This document shows, piece after piece, positions 1 through 8,526 of a stretch of 64,000 bases of DNA. The position numbers and the translations under genes were made by a program. This DNA is from Kangiella sp. (GTDB lineage Bacteria; Pseudomonadota; Gammaproteobacteria; Enterobacterales; Kangiellaceae), in contig JANQSG010000018.1 in assembly GCA_028284185.1 (NCBI GenBank), positions 365,642-429,641 on the forward strand. The letters run 5' to 3'. Position 1 is the stretch's first letter. The number at the start of each line of letters is the position of its first letter. Under the pieces are notes generated by a model, which was not told where the DNA came from, made no database searches, and worked only from the letters and a program-made list of their open reading frames with translations.

Positions 1-329
1 TGATAAGCTTGAACTTCTTTATTGCGATTATGCAACTTGAGCTCCAGATCAAAAGTATGAGCCCGCAGTTGCTGATTAATGGCTTTTTCCACCTCGTATT
101 GCTGCTGCCAGCGAATGGCACTGGTATTGGCTTCTTTCAGGCTTTGTTGCAACTGATGATATTGTTGCTCGGCGGTTTCTGAAAAGTCATAGCGTTTTTG
201 GTTCATCCAATAGCCAAGACTGATTGCCGCGACGAGAGCGGCAATTATCAACAAAATCATCGCCCAGTACCACTGACTAGAACGACGTTTTTTGATCACA
301 TAATCGGGTTTATGGTCATCTTGGGTCAT
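1..329 (-). CDS. Membrane-anchored coiled-coil protein, 3' end cut by window edge
   Basis: The reverse strand is open from an ATG at 329 to the window start, giving 109 residues with no stop, so the gene continues outside. The product begins with a short basic cytoplasmic stretch (KKRRSSQW), then one membrane helix at about residues 20-42, then a Gln/Glu-rich helical region typical of a coiled coil. This layout resembles the DUF6776 family of single-pass proteins, but the conserved C-terminal part is outside the window, so the family call is only a suggestion. It is divergent from the chloride channel gene. Confidence 0.6.
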   Translation of the reverse strand, partial: MTQDDHKPDYVIKKRRSSQWYWAMILLIIAALVAAISLGYWMNQKRYDFSETAEQQYHQLQQSLKEANTSAIRWQQQYEVEKAINQQLRAHTFDLELKLHNRNKEVQAY

Positions 330-503
330 AAATTCTTGAAAGTATTTGTTCTTACAGCAACATTTACTTATTATGTAACTAATTGAATGTAATGGCTAAT
401 TTTTTGACTGAAGCCACTATTTGTAAGTTTGAGGGTTAACTTGCCGCCCATTAGAGCAAAAAATCGAGACGAAGGGAATTGGCTTGGTAACAAGCTGTGA
501 CAC

Positions 504-2300
504 ATGACATTAATTGACCGCTTACGATTAAAACTTGGTGGCTTCGATGCTTTGGCATTGATGGCGGTTATTGGCTTGATTTGCGGCATTCTGGCTGGTG
601 GTTCCAATATCCTTTTTCGCTGGTTTACTGAATCCAGTATTGTCCTGTGGTTTCCTGATCATTTAAGAACTGGTGACGAGAAAGGCGATTTTGAAGCGGT
701 TGGCTGGGTTTTTCGTTTAGCACTGACCACTTTGGGTGGTTTGGCAGTGGGTTTATTGCTACAAAAACTTTCTCCTGCGACTCGTCAAGTTGGTGTTTCG
801 CATGTACTGGAACGTTTGAATTATCATCAGGGACATTTACCTGTTAAAAATGCTGTTGTTCAGTTTTTTATAGGTGGCTTGACCATCGCTTCAGGTCAGT
901 CGGTTGGCCGGGAAGGACCAGGTATTCATTTAGGCTCAACTTCAGGCTCCTGGTTAGGACGCAAGCTGAAACTGCCCAATAACAGTACTCGTATTTTAGT
1001 GGGCTGTGGCTGCGCGGCGGCCATTTCTGCCAGCTTTAATACGCCGCTGGCAGGCGTAATTTTCGCTATGGAAATCATTGTGATGGAATATGCGGTTGCC
1101 AGTTTTATTCCAATTATTTTAGCTTCGGTGGCAGGTGCTGTTTTAACCCAATGGGCATTTGGAAGTGCGCCTGCTTTTAATGTTCCGGCGCATTTGGATA
1201 TCCAGTCTCTGTGGGAAATGCCTTACTTTTTATTGATTGGGGTTATTGGCGGAACGGTTGCCAGCCTCTTTATTTATTTAACCCGAAGAGTAACTCACTT
1301 TACTAAACAATGGCCAGTTTGGAGTAAAACCACTGCGGCTGGAGCGGCTGTGGGTTTGATTGCGATTGGTATTCCGCAAGTGATGGGGATCGGCTATGAC
1401 ACCGTTAATGGGGCTATTCATGATGAATTTACCTTCAAATTTTTAGTCATATTCTTAATTGGTAAATTTTTTGCAACGGTAATCTGTTCAGGACTCTCTT
1501 TGCCTGGCGGGGTGGTTGGCCCAACTCTGTTCATGGGAGCTATGCTGGGTGGGGCTATGGGCAATGCGGGGGCTAATATTTTTCCAGACCATGCCAGCTA
1601 TGAAGGCTTCTACGCCATTATTGGTATGTGTACTCTAATGAGTGCGGTTTTGCAGGCTCCACTAGCGGCTTTGATCGCTTTGCTTGAACTGACCAACAAT
1701 CCTAATATTTTATTACCAGGAATGTTTTCAATTGTTGTAGCTAATATGGTGGTAACTCAGGTCTTTAAGCAAAGAGCTTTCTGGGAAACCCAAATGGGTG
1801 ATCGGGGACTGGAAATTAAAACCAGTCCTATCAAACAGGTGCTGCGCAGTATTGGGGTTGCTGGCGTGATGGAGCGTCAGTTGGTGACTTTAGATCGTCA
1901 TAATGATGCTTTAGAACTGGAGTTAGCATTAAAAGATAATCCACGCTGGGTTTTGATCAAGGATAATGAGGACATTATTTCTCTGATGGTGGCTAGTGAT
2001 TTAGCGCGATACTTGCTGGACTTGCCGAAAATGGAACCACCCCCCGAAGAGCAGGAAAATCTGAATAAGGTGGATCTAATGAAAATTCCGGCGAATCGCC
2101 AGGATGTTGTCTCGATTAATTTACAGGCAACTTTAGAGGAAACTTTTGATAAGATGGAACAGCGCAAAATTCAGGCGGCTTACGTTTATCGACTCACTCC
2201 GGATAATCAAGAACGTATCTATGGTGTCTTAACCCGTGAGATGATTACCGATCAGTATATTTTTGCCAAACGCGATACCAGTCGTTTAGCTACCGATTAA
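504..2300 (+). CDS. ClC-family chloride channel/antiporter with C-terminal CBS domains
   Basis: Inner-membrane anion channel or H+/Cl- exchanger of the ClC family, 598 residues. About ten hydrophobic segments fill residues 15-430. The gating-glutamate motif GREGP is at 135-139 (Glu137) and the third ion-pathway motif appears as GGVVGP at 335-340. The first motif, normally GSGIP with the chloride-binding serine, is replaced by a VGVSHV stretch near residue 96, so anion preference and mechanism cannot be assumed. Residues about 445-590 look like a CBS pair, which usually binds adenine nucleotides and regulates gating. The ATG at 504 has only a weak ribosome site. hemJ follows after 16 bases and may be co-transcribed. 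Confidence 0.88.
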   Translation: MTLIDRLRLKLGGFDALALMAVIGLICGILAGGSNILFRWFTESSIVLWFPDHLRTGDEKGDFEAVGWVFRLALTTLGGLAVGLLLQKLSPATRQVGVSHVLERLNYHQGHLPVKNAVVQFFIGGLTIASGQSVGREGPGIHLGSTSGSWLGRKLKLPNNSTRILVGCGCAAAISASFNTPLAGVIFAMEIIVMEYAVASFIPIILASVAGAVLTQWAFGSAPAFNVPAHLDIQSLWEMPYFLLIGVIGGTVASLFIYLTRRVTHFTKQWPVWSKTTAAGAAVGLIAIGIPQVMGIGYDTVNGAIHDEFTFKFLVIFLIGKFFATVICSGLSLPGGVVGPTLFMGAMLGGAMGNAGANIFPDHASYEGFYAIIGMCTLMSAVLQAPLAALIALLELTNNPNILLPGMFSIVVANMVVTQVFKQRAFWETQMGDRGLEIKTSPIKQVLRSIGVAGVMERQLVTLDRHNDALELELALKDNPRWVLIKDNEDIISLMVASDLARYLLDLPKMEPPPEEQENLNKVDLMKIPANRQDVVSINLQATLEETFDKMEQRKIQAAYVYRLTPDNQERIYGVLTREMITDQYIFAKRDTSRLATD

Positions 2301-2316
2301 CTTAAAAGGTGCTTTA

Positions 2317-2736
2317 ATGCTTTGGATCAAGTCACTACACCTTATTTTTATGGTCAGCTGGTTTGCCGGAATTTTTTACCTGCCTAGAATTTTTGTAAAT
2401 TTGGCTATGACGGAAGAGGATGCTGCTTTTAATCAACTTAATTTAATGGCCAGAAAACTGTATCGTTTTATTACGCCATTTATGATTTTAACTGTGGTAT
2501 TTGGTGTATGGCTTATGACTTATAATGGATCTTATTATCAGATGGCGGGCTGGTTTCATGTCAAAATGGTTCTAGTTGTCCTACTCGTAATTTATCATTT
2601 TATTTGTGGCCATTTCCAGAAACAATTTGCCGAAGGTCGCTGCCAGAAAAGTCATGTGTTTTTTCGTTGGTTTAACGAATTTCCAGTATTGCTTTTGATT
2701 GGCATCATTATTCTGGTTGTGGTTAAACCATTCTAA
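2317..2736 (+). CDS. hemJ: Protoporphyrinogen IX oxidase HemJ
   Basis: 139-residue integral membrane protein with four hydrophobic helices. The N-terminus (KSLHLIFMVSWFAGIFYLPR) carries the conserved His and the W-F-A-G-x-F-Y-L-P-R signature of HemJ (UPF0093), the haem-dependent enzyme that oxidises protoporphyrinogen IX to protoporphyrin IX late in haem synthesis. A second conserved Lys lies in FHVKM near residue 83. Length fits the family (about 140). An AAGGTG ribosome site lies 7 bases before the ATG. The window also has hemE and hemN; no hemG or hemY is seen, so HemJ is probably the oxidase used here (inference). Confidence 0.88.
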   Translation: MLWIKSLHLIFMVSWFAGIFYLPRIFVNLAMTEEDAAFNQLNLMARKLYRFITPFMILTVVFGVWLMTYNGSYYQMAGWFHVKMVLVVLLVIYHFICGHFQKQFAEGRCQKSHVFFRWFNEFPVLLLIGIIILVVVKPF

Positions 2737-2768
2737 TAGCTTAATAAACCGCTTTAGCGGATCCTTTG

Positions 2769-3077
2769 CTATCGATTTTCAGGTTTAATGTTTTTGATAG
2801 AGTTAGCAAAAGCATTATGCTGCTCAGGTTCTACCGGTTTAAATATTCGTTTATTGCTAATTGGGTATTGCCGCAAACTTACTCCATTACAATATTCTCG
2901 TTGTGGTCGAATGGGCCTCTGCCAAAAACCACCACCACAATTTGGACAAACATTCTGCAGAATTTCTTTTACGCAGTCATGGCAAAAAGTACACTCAAAG
3001 CTACAAATCATTGCTTCCGTGGAATTGGCTGGCAATGCTTTTGCACATTGTTCGCACGAAGGTCTTAGTTCTAGCAT
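2769..3077 (-). CDS. DUF1272 zinc-ribbon-like protein
   Basis: 102-residue soluble protein matching the DUF1272 family: it opens with MLELRPSCEQC and has paired cysteines (CEQC, CSFECTFCHDC, CPNCGGGFWQRP), enough for two zinc sites within the first 60 residues. The C-terminal 40 residues are charged and not recognised. Function of the family is unknown. The gene converges on hemJ with about 30 bases between the stops. Open frames on the other strand here are shadows, because the cysteine pattern is only in this frame. Confidence 0.82.
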   Translation of the reverse strand: MLELRPSCEQCAKALPANSTEAMICSFECTFCHDCVKEILQNVCPNCGGGFWQRPIRPQREYCNGVSLRQYPISNKRIFKPVEPEQHNAFANSIKNIKPENR

Positions 3078-3127
3078 AGGTTAAGTCAAAAGTAGGACTA
3101 TTAGATCTATAGTATTGGAATTGATTG

Positions 3128-3904
3128 TTATTGCCTAGTGTTTTGCTGATAAGATTTAATTAGCGAAACCAAAACAAAACTAATAATCATTAATAAAAAC
3201 CACGAAATAAGCTTGGAGTAGGATACTAATTGCCATGAAGTATTTTGATCGGGATACTTCCAGATATTCACAAAAGTAGCAATATTCTCAGCAATCCAAA
3301 TGAATAAAGCCACTAGAAACCATCCCAGTAACAATGGCATTTTTCTTGGCGTTTTTATGATTTTAAAGTGAATATCTGTTTTCCAAAAGAAAAAGCTGAT
3401 AAAGAGCAAGAGTATCCACCTTAGATCATAGAAAAAATGATGGGTAAAAAAGTTAATATATATCGCCAGTGAAAGGATTATAGTCAATTTTACCGGTGGA
3501 TAATTGCTAAATTGAAATTCAAATATTCTCCATGCTCGTGCTATATAGCTACCAACAGCACTATACATAAAACCTGTGAATAAAGGCACATTGCCAATAC
3601 CGAACTGATAGCTTTCAGGATAATGCCAAGATTGGATGCTATCGGATGTTTTGAAAAGCTCCATAACAGTCGCCACTAGGTGAAAGAGGATAATCACCAG
3701 TGCTTCTTTAGTGGTTTCTAATCGAAAGACTAATAGCAATATTTGAAATAAAACGGCTGACAAGAAAATAAAGTCATAACGGTGTAGGCTGGTAATTGGG
3801 TACCAAAAATGGCTACCAATCATGATAAAAAGCAGGAAGCCACCAAAGACGCAAGCTGAAGCTTGCTTTAGCCCAAAAAGCCAGAACTCATACAAATATT
3901 TCAT
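3128..3904 (-). CDS. DUF817 family integral membrane protein
   Basis: 258 residues with about seven to eight hydrophobic segments. The sequence has the aromatic-rich features of DUF817, including [10 protein letters not shown] near the start, W-H-Y-P-E near residue 94, and the central [12 protein letters not shown] segment. The role of the family is unknown. It lies between DUF1272 and creD on the same strand, 31 bases after creD's stop, so it could be the distal gene of a creD transcript. Confidence 0.82.
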   Translation of the reverse strand: MKYLYEFWLFGLKQASACVFGGFLLFIMIGSHFWYPITSLHRYDFIFLSAVLFQILLLVFRLETTKEALVIILFHLVATVMELFKTSDSIQSWHYPESYQFGIGNVPLFTGFMYSAVGSYIARAWRIFEFQFSNYPPVKLTIILSLAIYINFFTHHFFYDLRWILLLFISFFFWKTDIHFKIIKTPRKMPLLLGWFLVALFIWIAENIATFVNIWKYPDQNTSWQLVSYSKLISWFLLMIISFVLVSLIKSYQQNTRQ

Positions 3905-3935
3905 TAATCGTTCTTAATTCCTAAGACGGTGATTT

Positions 3936-5264
3936 TTATGATGTCTGATTGATTGAATACCAATTGATCTTACGCGTCAGGTACATAACTGCTGCCAAGA
4001 ATAACCAAATTCCGATAGCTCCCATCAGCAGTGATGCTTGCTCGGCACGCACCATGATATAGATAAAGCCGTAGAGTAAAGCAAATAATATACCAGTATA
4101 GATGCCGCGTTTTCGTTGTTTTAACACCACTGAGCAATAGCCAGCAATTAGTCCAATGATTGCTAAAGCGGCAAATAAAAAAGCCCAGGCAAAGCGTAAA
4201 TATTCGGAGAAAGCCAGTAGCAATAAGTAAAATACGGTAAGTGAAAAACCAATTAAAATATATTGAAAAGGGTGTAACTTTAATTGGAAAAACATTTCTG
4301 CCAAAAAGAAGCCAGCGAAGGTTAGCAACATGATCAAAAGGCCGTATTTAACGGTGCGCTCATTGACTTGGTAAATATCGGCTGGAATTAATACTTTAAC
4401 GCCAAAACTTGGTTTATTGTTCACCAGTCCATAATGCTTATCACCTTTGAGCACGCGGCCAAAATTATGGTTAAGCTCATTGACTTGCCAATTTGCCACA
4501 AAACCCTCTGGCGATATTTCCCGGTTAGTAGGTAAAAAATTGCCAATAAAGGAGGGTGAAGGCCAATTGGATTGAATTTTTACTTGAGTCTGTCCAGCTA
4601 AAGGAATGATATCAAATTGCTCAGAGCCAGAAAGCGTCAGATCGATTTCATAATTTAAACGAGTCTGTTGGGAAAAGTCTTTCAAAGACACATTAAGTCC
4701 AGTCAATCCTTCGTATTTATGTTGCTGTTGCGATAATTTAGCGTTTTGTTCATTGATCAAAATTTTGTCAATACTTTTTAAGCCGCGCATTTCTTTAATC
4801 GGTAAAAACAGTTGGTTAATTGACCAGCTATCGTGCTTGCCTAAATGTAAATCAGGGTCAATTTCTATAAAGCCAGAAAGTTGGACTTTTACGGTAAAAA
4901 CAGGAACTTCATAAATGCCTAAATAACGCTTATTGGCATCCAAATCAATTTTTGCTTTGAAATCAGCAGCCAAAACCTGATCTTCATACTGATAGCTAAC
5001 AATTTTTTCTGTGCCGTCCTTATCTTTTGTTTTTATGTTTTTCTTATACTGTACGGAAAGCATTGGGCTGCCGATGTGTTGTGTTCCACCCCAGCGTTGA
5101 GCGATTTCATTTTGTGCTTGTGTCTGCATCGATTGTCTTTCATAAATTAGCCCACTAACGTAAGACATGGGGATTTGTAGTATCAGCAATAAGAAAGCAA
5201 TAACGATTAGTTTAAGAGAAATACTTTGTGACAGTTTTTCTTTGACGGCCTGAATATTCGCCAT
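3936..5264 (-). CDS. creD: Inner membrane protein CreD
   Basis: 442-residue protein of the CreD family, an inner-membrane protein linked in enterobacteria and Aeromonas/Stenotrophomonas to the CreBC two-component response and to envelope integrity and beta-lactam or colicin responses. It has an N-terminal helix (about 18-38), a large periplasmic region (about 40-300) and five or six C-terminal helices. A GGAGTGG ribosome site lies just upstream of the ATG at 5264. No creB/creC genes and no clear direct-repeat Cre tag are seen nearby, so regulation here is unknown. Confidence 0.9.
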   Translation of the reverse strand: MANIQAVKEKLSQSISLKLIVIAFLLLILQIPMSYVSGLIYERQSMQTQAQNEIAQRWGGTQHIGSPMLSVQYKKNIKTKDKDGTEKIVSYQYEDQVLAADFKAKIDLDANKRYLGIYEVPVFTVKVQLSGFIEIDPDLHLGKHDSWSINQLFLPIKEMRGLKSIDKILINEQNAKLSQQQHKYEGLTGLNVSLKDFSQQTRLNYEIDLTLSGSEQFDIIPLAGQTQVKIQSNWPSPSFIGNFLPTNREISPEGFVANWQVNELNHNFGRVLKGDKHYGLVNNKPSFGVKVLIPADIYQVNERTVKYGLLIMLLTFAGFFLAEMFFQLKLHPFQYILIGFSLTVFYLLLLAFSEYLRFAWAFLFAALAIIGLIAGYCSVVLKQRKRGIYTGILFALLYGFIYIMVRAEQASLLMGAIGIWLFLAAVMYLTRKINWYSINQTS

Positions 5265-5342
5265 GATCCACTCCTGTTGACATTTTTCTAGAGTGGATCT
5301 TAAAGAAGGATTATGGCAATTTTTTTAGCAAATTATGGCGAA

Positions 5343-6692
5343 TTATGACTTTGGATTAACCTGGCTTCTTGCTACAAATTCCAATACAGTAGCATTGATA
5401 CAATATCTTGGCTGACCATTAGGCCCATCATTGAATACATGACCTAAATGAATACCGGAAGACTTGGAGCGAATTTCTGTGCGTACCATGCCGTAACTGG
5501 TATCAAGATGCTCAGTTACCGAATTATCTACCGGTTTAGTAAAAGATAACCAACCTGTGCCTGAGTTAAATCGGTCACGGGTATCGAACAAAGCTGCACC
5601 ACTTAATTTATCGATAAAAAGACCATCCGGCGTATTTTTAAAAATTTCATATTGCTTACAAAAACGACCATCAGTACCTTTTTGGAAAGCAACCTTATAA
5701 GCTTCGCTGTCACCTAATTTAAAGGCGCCTAGAACTTTATAAAATTCTTGGCTTGAAAGATAACCTTGATGAGCAAACACTTCTTTACCATCTTCCAAAA
5801 ACACAATAGTTGGTGTAGCCCAAGTTGGAGTTTTTAATTGGATGTCATCAAGTTGTGAAGCATAGCGAAAGCTCAATGGAATTGAACCTTGATAATCATT
5901 GGCAACGTCCTGTTTAAACTTTTCGCAATAAGGACAGTAATTTTCTGAATCGACAATTAAAATTTGTTTGCCTTGTTTCAGTGAAGAATTGTCCACTTTA
6001 GCAACTGTCTCATTCGCATCAAATTTAATACCTGTGGAATGATCAGGACAATAGCCATTGGGGGTTTTTTGTAAATAATCCTGATGATATTCTTCCGCTG
6101 GATGAAACTTATCCAAAGTCTTGACAGTGGTCGCAATTTTGCCATAGCCGGCTTTACTTAATAGCGGTTGATATTCTTGAATTAAACGATTGGCAATAGC
6201 CGTTTGTTCATTGCTATTGGTTAAAATGGTAGAGCGGTATTGAGTGCCAATATCATTGCCCTGGCGATTAACTTGGGTTGGATCGTGAGCTTCAAAATAA
6301 TCTTTTAATATAACCTCCAGACTGATCTGCTGAGGATTAAAAGTGACTTTTACCACTTCCGCATAATTATCTGGATTATCTTTATGCTTACGTTTGATAA
6401 TTTCCTGATAGCTGGCAGCATGACCTCGTCCATCGGCATAACCGGAAACTGCATCCACTACGCCAGGCAAAGCTTCCAGGCGCTTTTCTGCGCCCCAAAA
6501 ACAACCTTCGCCTAACACGATTGAATCCAGTTGTTTGGTTGCCTCCATGTCATCATTTATAGAAGATGGAGTTTGCTTATCAATAAATGGCTGCTTAGAA
6601 AGTTTATTACCTTGAGCTTTTAGAATTAAAAGATAGGAAGCACTGGCTATCATAATAGCAATTAATGCAATATAAATTATTCTGGATAACAT
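5343..6692 (-). CDS. msrAB: Secreted/anchored MsrA-thioredoxin-like-MsrB fusion
   Basis: 449-residue methionine sulfoxide reductase fusion. Residues 5-27 form a signal anchor, which places the catalytic domains in the periplasm. MsrA occupies about 57-218, with catalytic Cys64 in GEGCFW and a C-terminal Cys215 as likely resolving residue. A thioredoxin/glutaredoxin-like segment follows (about 240-325) with a CPYC pair at 253-256. MsrB is at about 330-445, with GTGWLSFT and catalytic Cys431 in RYCIN; the usual zinc CxxC pairs are absent. MsrA reduces the S and MsrB the R sulfoxide. The internal thioredoxin-like domain probably feeds electrons to both. In the Neisseria PilB relative the thioredoxin domain comes first, so this order is different. 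Confidence 0.92.
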   Translation of the reverse strand: MLSRIIYIALIAIMIASASYLLILKAQGNKLSKQPFIDKQTPSSINDDMEATKQLDSIVLGEGCFWGAEKRLEALPGVVDAVSGYADGRGHAASYQEIIKRKHKDNPDNYAEVVKVTFNPQQISLEVILKDYFEAHDPTQVNRQGNDIGTQYRSTILTNSNEQTAIANRLIQEYQPLLSKAGYGKIATTVKTLDKFHPAEEYHQDYLQKTPNGYCPDHSTGIKFDANETVAKVDNSSLKQGKQILIVDSENYCPYCEKFKQDVANDYQGSIPLSFRYASQLDDIQLKTPTWATPTIVFLEDGKEVFAHQGYLSSQEFYKVLGAFKLGDSEAYKVAFQKGTDGRFCKQYEIFKNTPDGLFIDKLSGAALFDTRDRFNSGTGWLSFTKPVDNSVTEHLDTSYGMVRTEIRSKSSGIHLGHVFNDGPNGQPRYCINATVLEFVARSQVNPKS

Positions 6693-6882
6693 ACTATTAT
6701 TGATTAATGTGAAAGGACTTATTAGTTAGATGTAAAACAAAAAGAAAGGTTACAAATAAATAGTGCTTTGTTATAGTTAGCCCCATGTCTCTATATAGAG
6801 CTTCATTGGAAAAAAGCAGTTATATAAGCTGATACATAAGAGTGAACTCCACATTTAATTAAAATCAAAGGTTTTTTGTTAT

Positions 6883-7602
6883 ATGAATTTGTTGCGGGCG
6901 CTAGCCAATATATGGGGATACGATCTTGTTAAGAAAAAGAAAAGCCTTTCTATTGAAAACCATACCATTAATCTAATAAAGCAAAACAAAATTAATTTAG
7001 TGTTGGATGTTGGCGCAAATATTGGTCAGTTTGCGAAAACTCTACGAGAATCTGGTTATAGGGGTGAAATTCATTCTTTTGAGCCAGTGTTGGAAACGTA
7101 TCAACTATTAAAAGAAGCTGCCCAACCCGATCCAAAATGGTATCCACACAATTTTGCACTAGGGTCTAAACAGGGTGATTCTGTTATTAATGTGACGAAA
7201 GCATCTGACTTTGCCTCAATATTAGAACCAAATAGTTATGGTCAAGAAAGGTTCAAAAATAACATTGTAACTTCCACACAAGAGATTACTATCAGCACTC
7301 TTGATATTTTCTTAACAGAGCATATTGCGGATGCGCATAAGAAAAATATTTTCCTAAAAATGGATACACAAGGCTATGATCTAGAAGTCTTTTTTGGATG
7401 TAAAGCCTTTCTAAATAATATTAAATGTTTATTGTCAGAACTATCTTTCACTCCTATCTATGAAGGTATGCCGCATTATTTAGAAGCGCTCAAAATATAC
7501 GAAAGACATGGTTATAAAATCACTAATTTATACCCAATTTCTCATCAGAAAGAAAATCTGTCTTTAATTGAAATGGACTGTATTATGGTTAAAGCTTCTT
7601 AA
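6883..7602 (+). CDS. FkbM family SAM-dependent methyltransferase
   Basis: 239-residue protein with the FkbM fold: motif I VLDVGANIGQFA at about 43-54 binds S-adenosylmethionine, HSFEPV is the second strand, and KMDTQGYD followed by LSELSF are the characteristic late motifs. FkbM enzymes methylate hydroxyl groups of polysaccharides and secondary metabolites. The substrate is not indicated: the gene stands alone, with no glycosyltransferases on either side. It looks more AT-rich and Lys/Asn-rich than its neighbours, which hints at separate acquisition (inference). Confidence 0.85.
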   Translation: MNLLRALANIWGYDLVKKKKSLSIENHTINLIKQNKINLVLDVGANIGQFAKTLRESGYRGEIHSFEPVLETYQLLKEAAQPDPKWYPHNFALGSKQGDSVINVTKASDFASILEPNSYGQERFKNNIVTSTQEITISTLDIFLTEHIADAHKKNIFLKMDTQGYDLEVFFGCKAFLNNIKCLLSELSFTPIYEGMPHYLEALKIYERHGYKITNLYPISHQKENLSLIEMDCIMVKAS

Positions 7603-7753
7603 AAAAGTTACCACTTTATGTCTTTAGGTCAATATTAATAGTTAATTCGTCACTAAAGGCGTAACAAATCATTAGTTATTTGGTTTTATATTTCAATACA
7701 CCCTAATGCTTTTCCAATATAAATGGTATGCATCTGTACATATCAATAACTTT

Positions 7754-8092
7754 CTATTCTTGATCCTTTTCAAGGACCACAGCAGTCCCAAAAGACAACA
7801 GCTCTGCAGCCATTGAGGCTACCATAGAAGTGGAAAAACGCGCTCCGACAACGGCATTGGCCCCCAACATTTTGGCTTCTTCGCACATGCGGTCAATCGC
7901 CTGTTCGCGGCTTTCTGCCATTAACTTGGTATATTCCATGACTTCGCCACCAACCAGGTTGCGCAGACCTGCCAATATGTCTTTACCTACATGGCGTGAG
8001 CGTACCGAATTGCCACGCACTAGCCCTAAAACTTTGACTACTTTATGATTCGGTACCTGTTCGATGGTGTAGACTTTTACATCATTGCTCAT
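7754..8092 (-). CDS. YbjQ family (UPF0145) protein
   Basis: 112-residue YbjQ-type protein. It has the conserved opening T-I-E-Q-V-P-N-H, the V-L-G-L-V-R-G-N segment, and the Ala-rich C-terminal half with A-x-x-L-G-A-N-A-V-V-G. These small proteins form pentameric assemblies of unknown function, sometimes called heavy-metal-binding from sequence only. The ATG overlaps the TGA of the anti-sigma gene (ATGA), so it is translationally coupled and should be made with the sigma/anti-sigma pair. Confidence 0.85.
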   Translation of the reverse strand: MSNDVKVYTIEQVPNHKVVKVLGLVRGNSVRSRHVGKDILAGLRNLVGGEVMEYTKLMAESREQAIDRMCEEAKMLGANAVVGARFSTSMVASMAAELLSFGTAVVLEKDQE

Positions 8093-8526
8093 AATTTTAC
8101 TCCGCGATATTTATCCGTTTTTCTGGCGATTAATCTCTGTCTTAAGACGCTGATAAAAAGCAATAATAAACCAGCCTCAATTAAAAAGACTAACAACTTG
8201 ATGCCAATAGGTATGCCTGGTTCACTAAAGAAGGTGAATAATTGAAATATCAATAGAGCTGCCATACCAATGATTAACATAATCCAGCCAATAATGGATA
8301 AACCTTTGGCGGTGGGTTCATTGAGAGTTTTGTCCATTTTTGCCTCCTCACATTCGGGATATTCCAGCTGCCTGATACTGTTTTTAATGGCTAACAGATC
8401 AAGATAGATAGTTTTGCAGGTATCACAATCCTCAAGATGCACTTGCACCATTTGACGCTCTTGCTGAGTCAGCTCTTGATCGATATAACCGCTGATTAAT
8501 GTTTGAGTTTTATCACACAGATTCAT
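8089..8526 (-). CDS. Anti-sigma factor with zinc-finger (zf-HC2) domain
   Basis: 145-residue membrane anti-sigma factor. The N-terminal domain has the zf-HC2 pattern, with an early Cys and HLEDCDTC (His-x3-Cys-x2-Cys), the fold that clamps ECF sigma factors. Two hydrophobic segments follow (IIGWIMLIIGMAALLIF and LLVFLIEAGLLLLFI). I chose the ATG at 8526, not the longer frame to 8595, because GAGG lies 8 bases upstream; this gives a 14-base overlap with the sigma gene. The topology fits an inner-membrane sensor. The signal it senses is unknown. Confidence 0.83.
   Translation of the reverse strand: MNLCDKTQTLISGYIDQELTQQERQMVQVHLEDCDTCKTIYLDLLAIKNSIRQLEYPECEEAKMDKTLNEPTAKGLSIIGWIMLIIGMAALLIFQLFTFFSEPGIPIGIKLLVFLIEAGLLLLFISVLRQRLIARKTDKYRGVKL

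Noticed and set aside
2749-2760. CCGCT/AGCGG hairpin between hemJ and the DUF1272 gene as a terminator
   Set aside because: The stem is short and there is no T-run on either strand, so I do not list it as a terminator.
2788-3084. Two long forward frames opposite the DUF1272 gene
   Set aside because: The reverse frame has the conserved paired Cys motifs of DUF1272; the forward frames have no family features and overlap it entirely.
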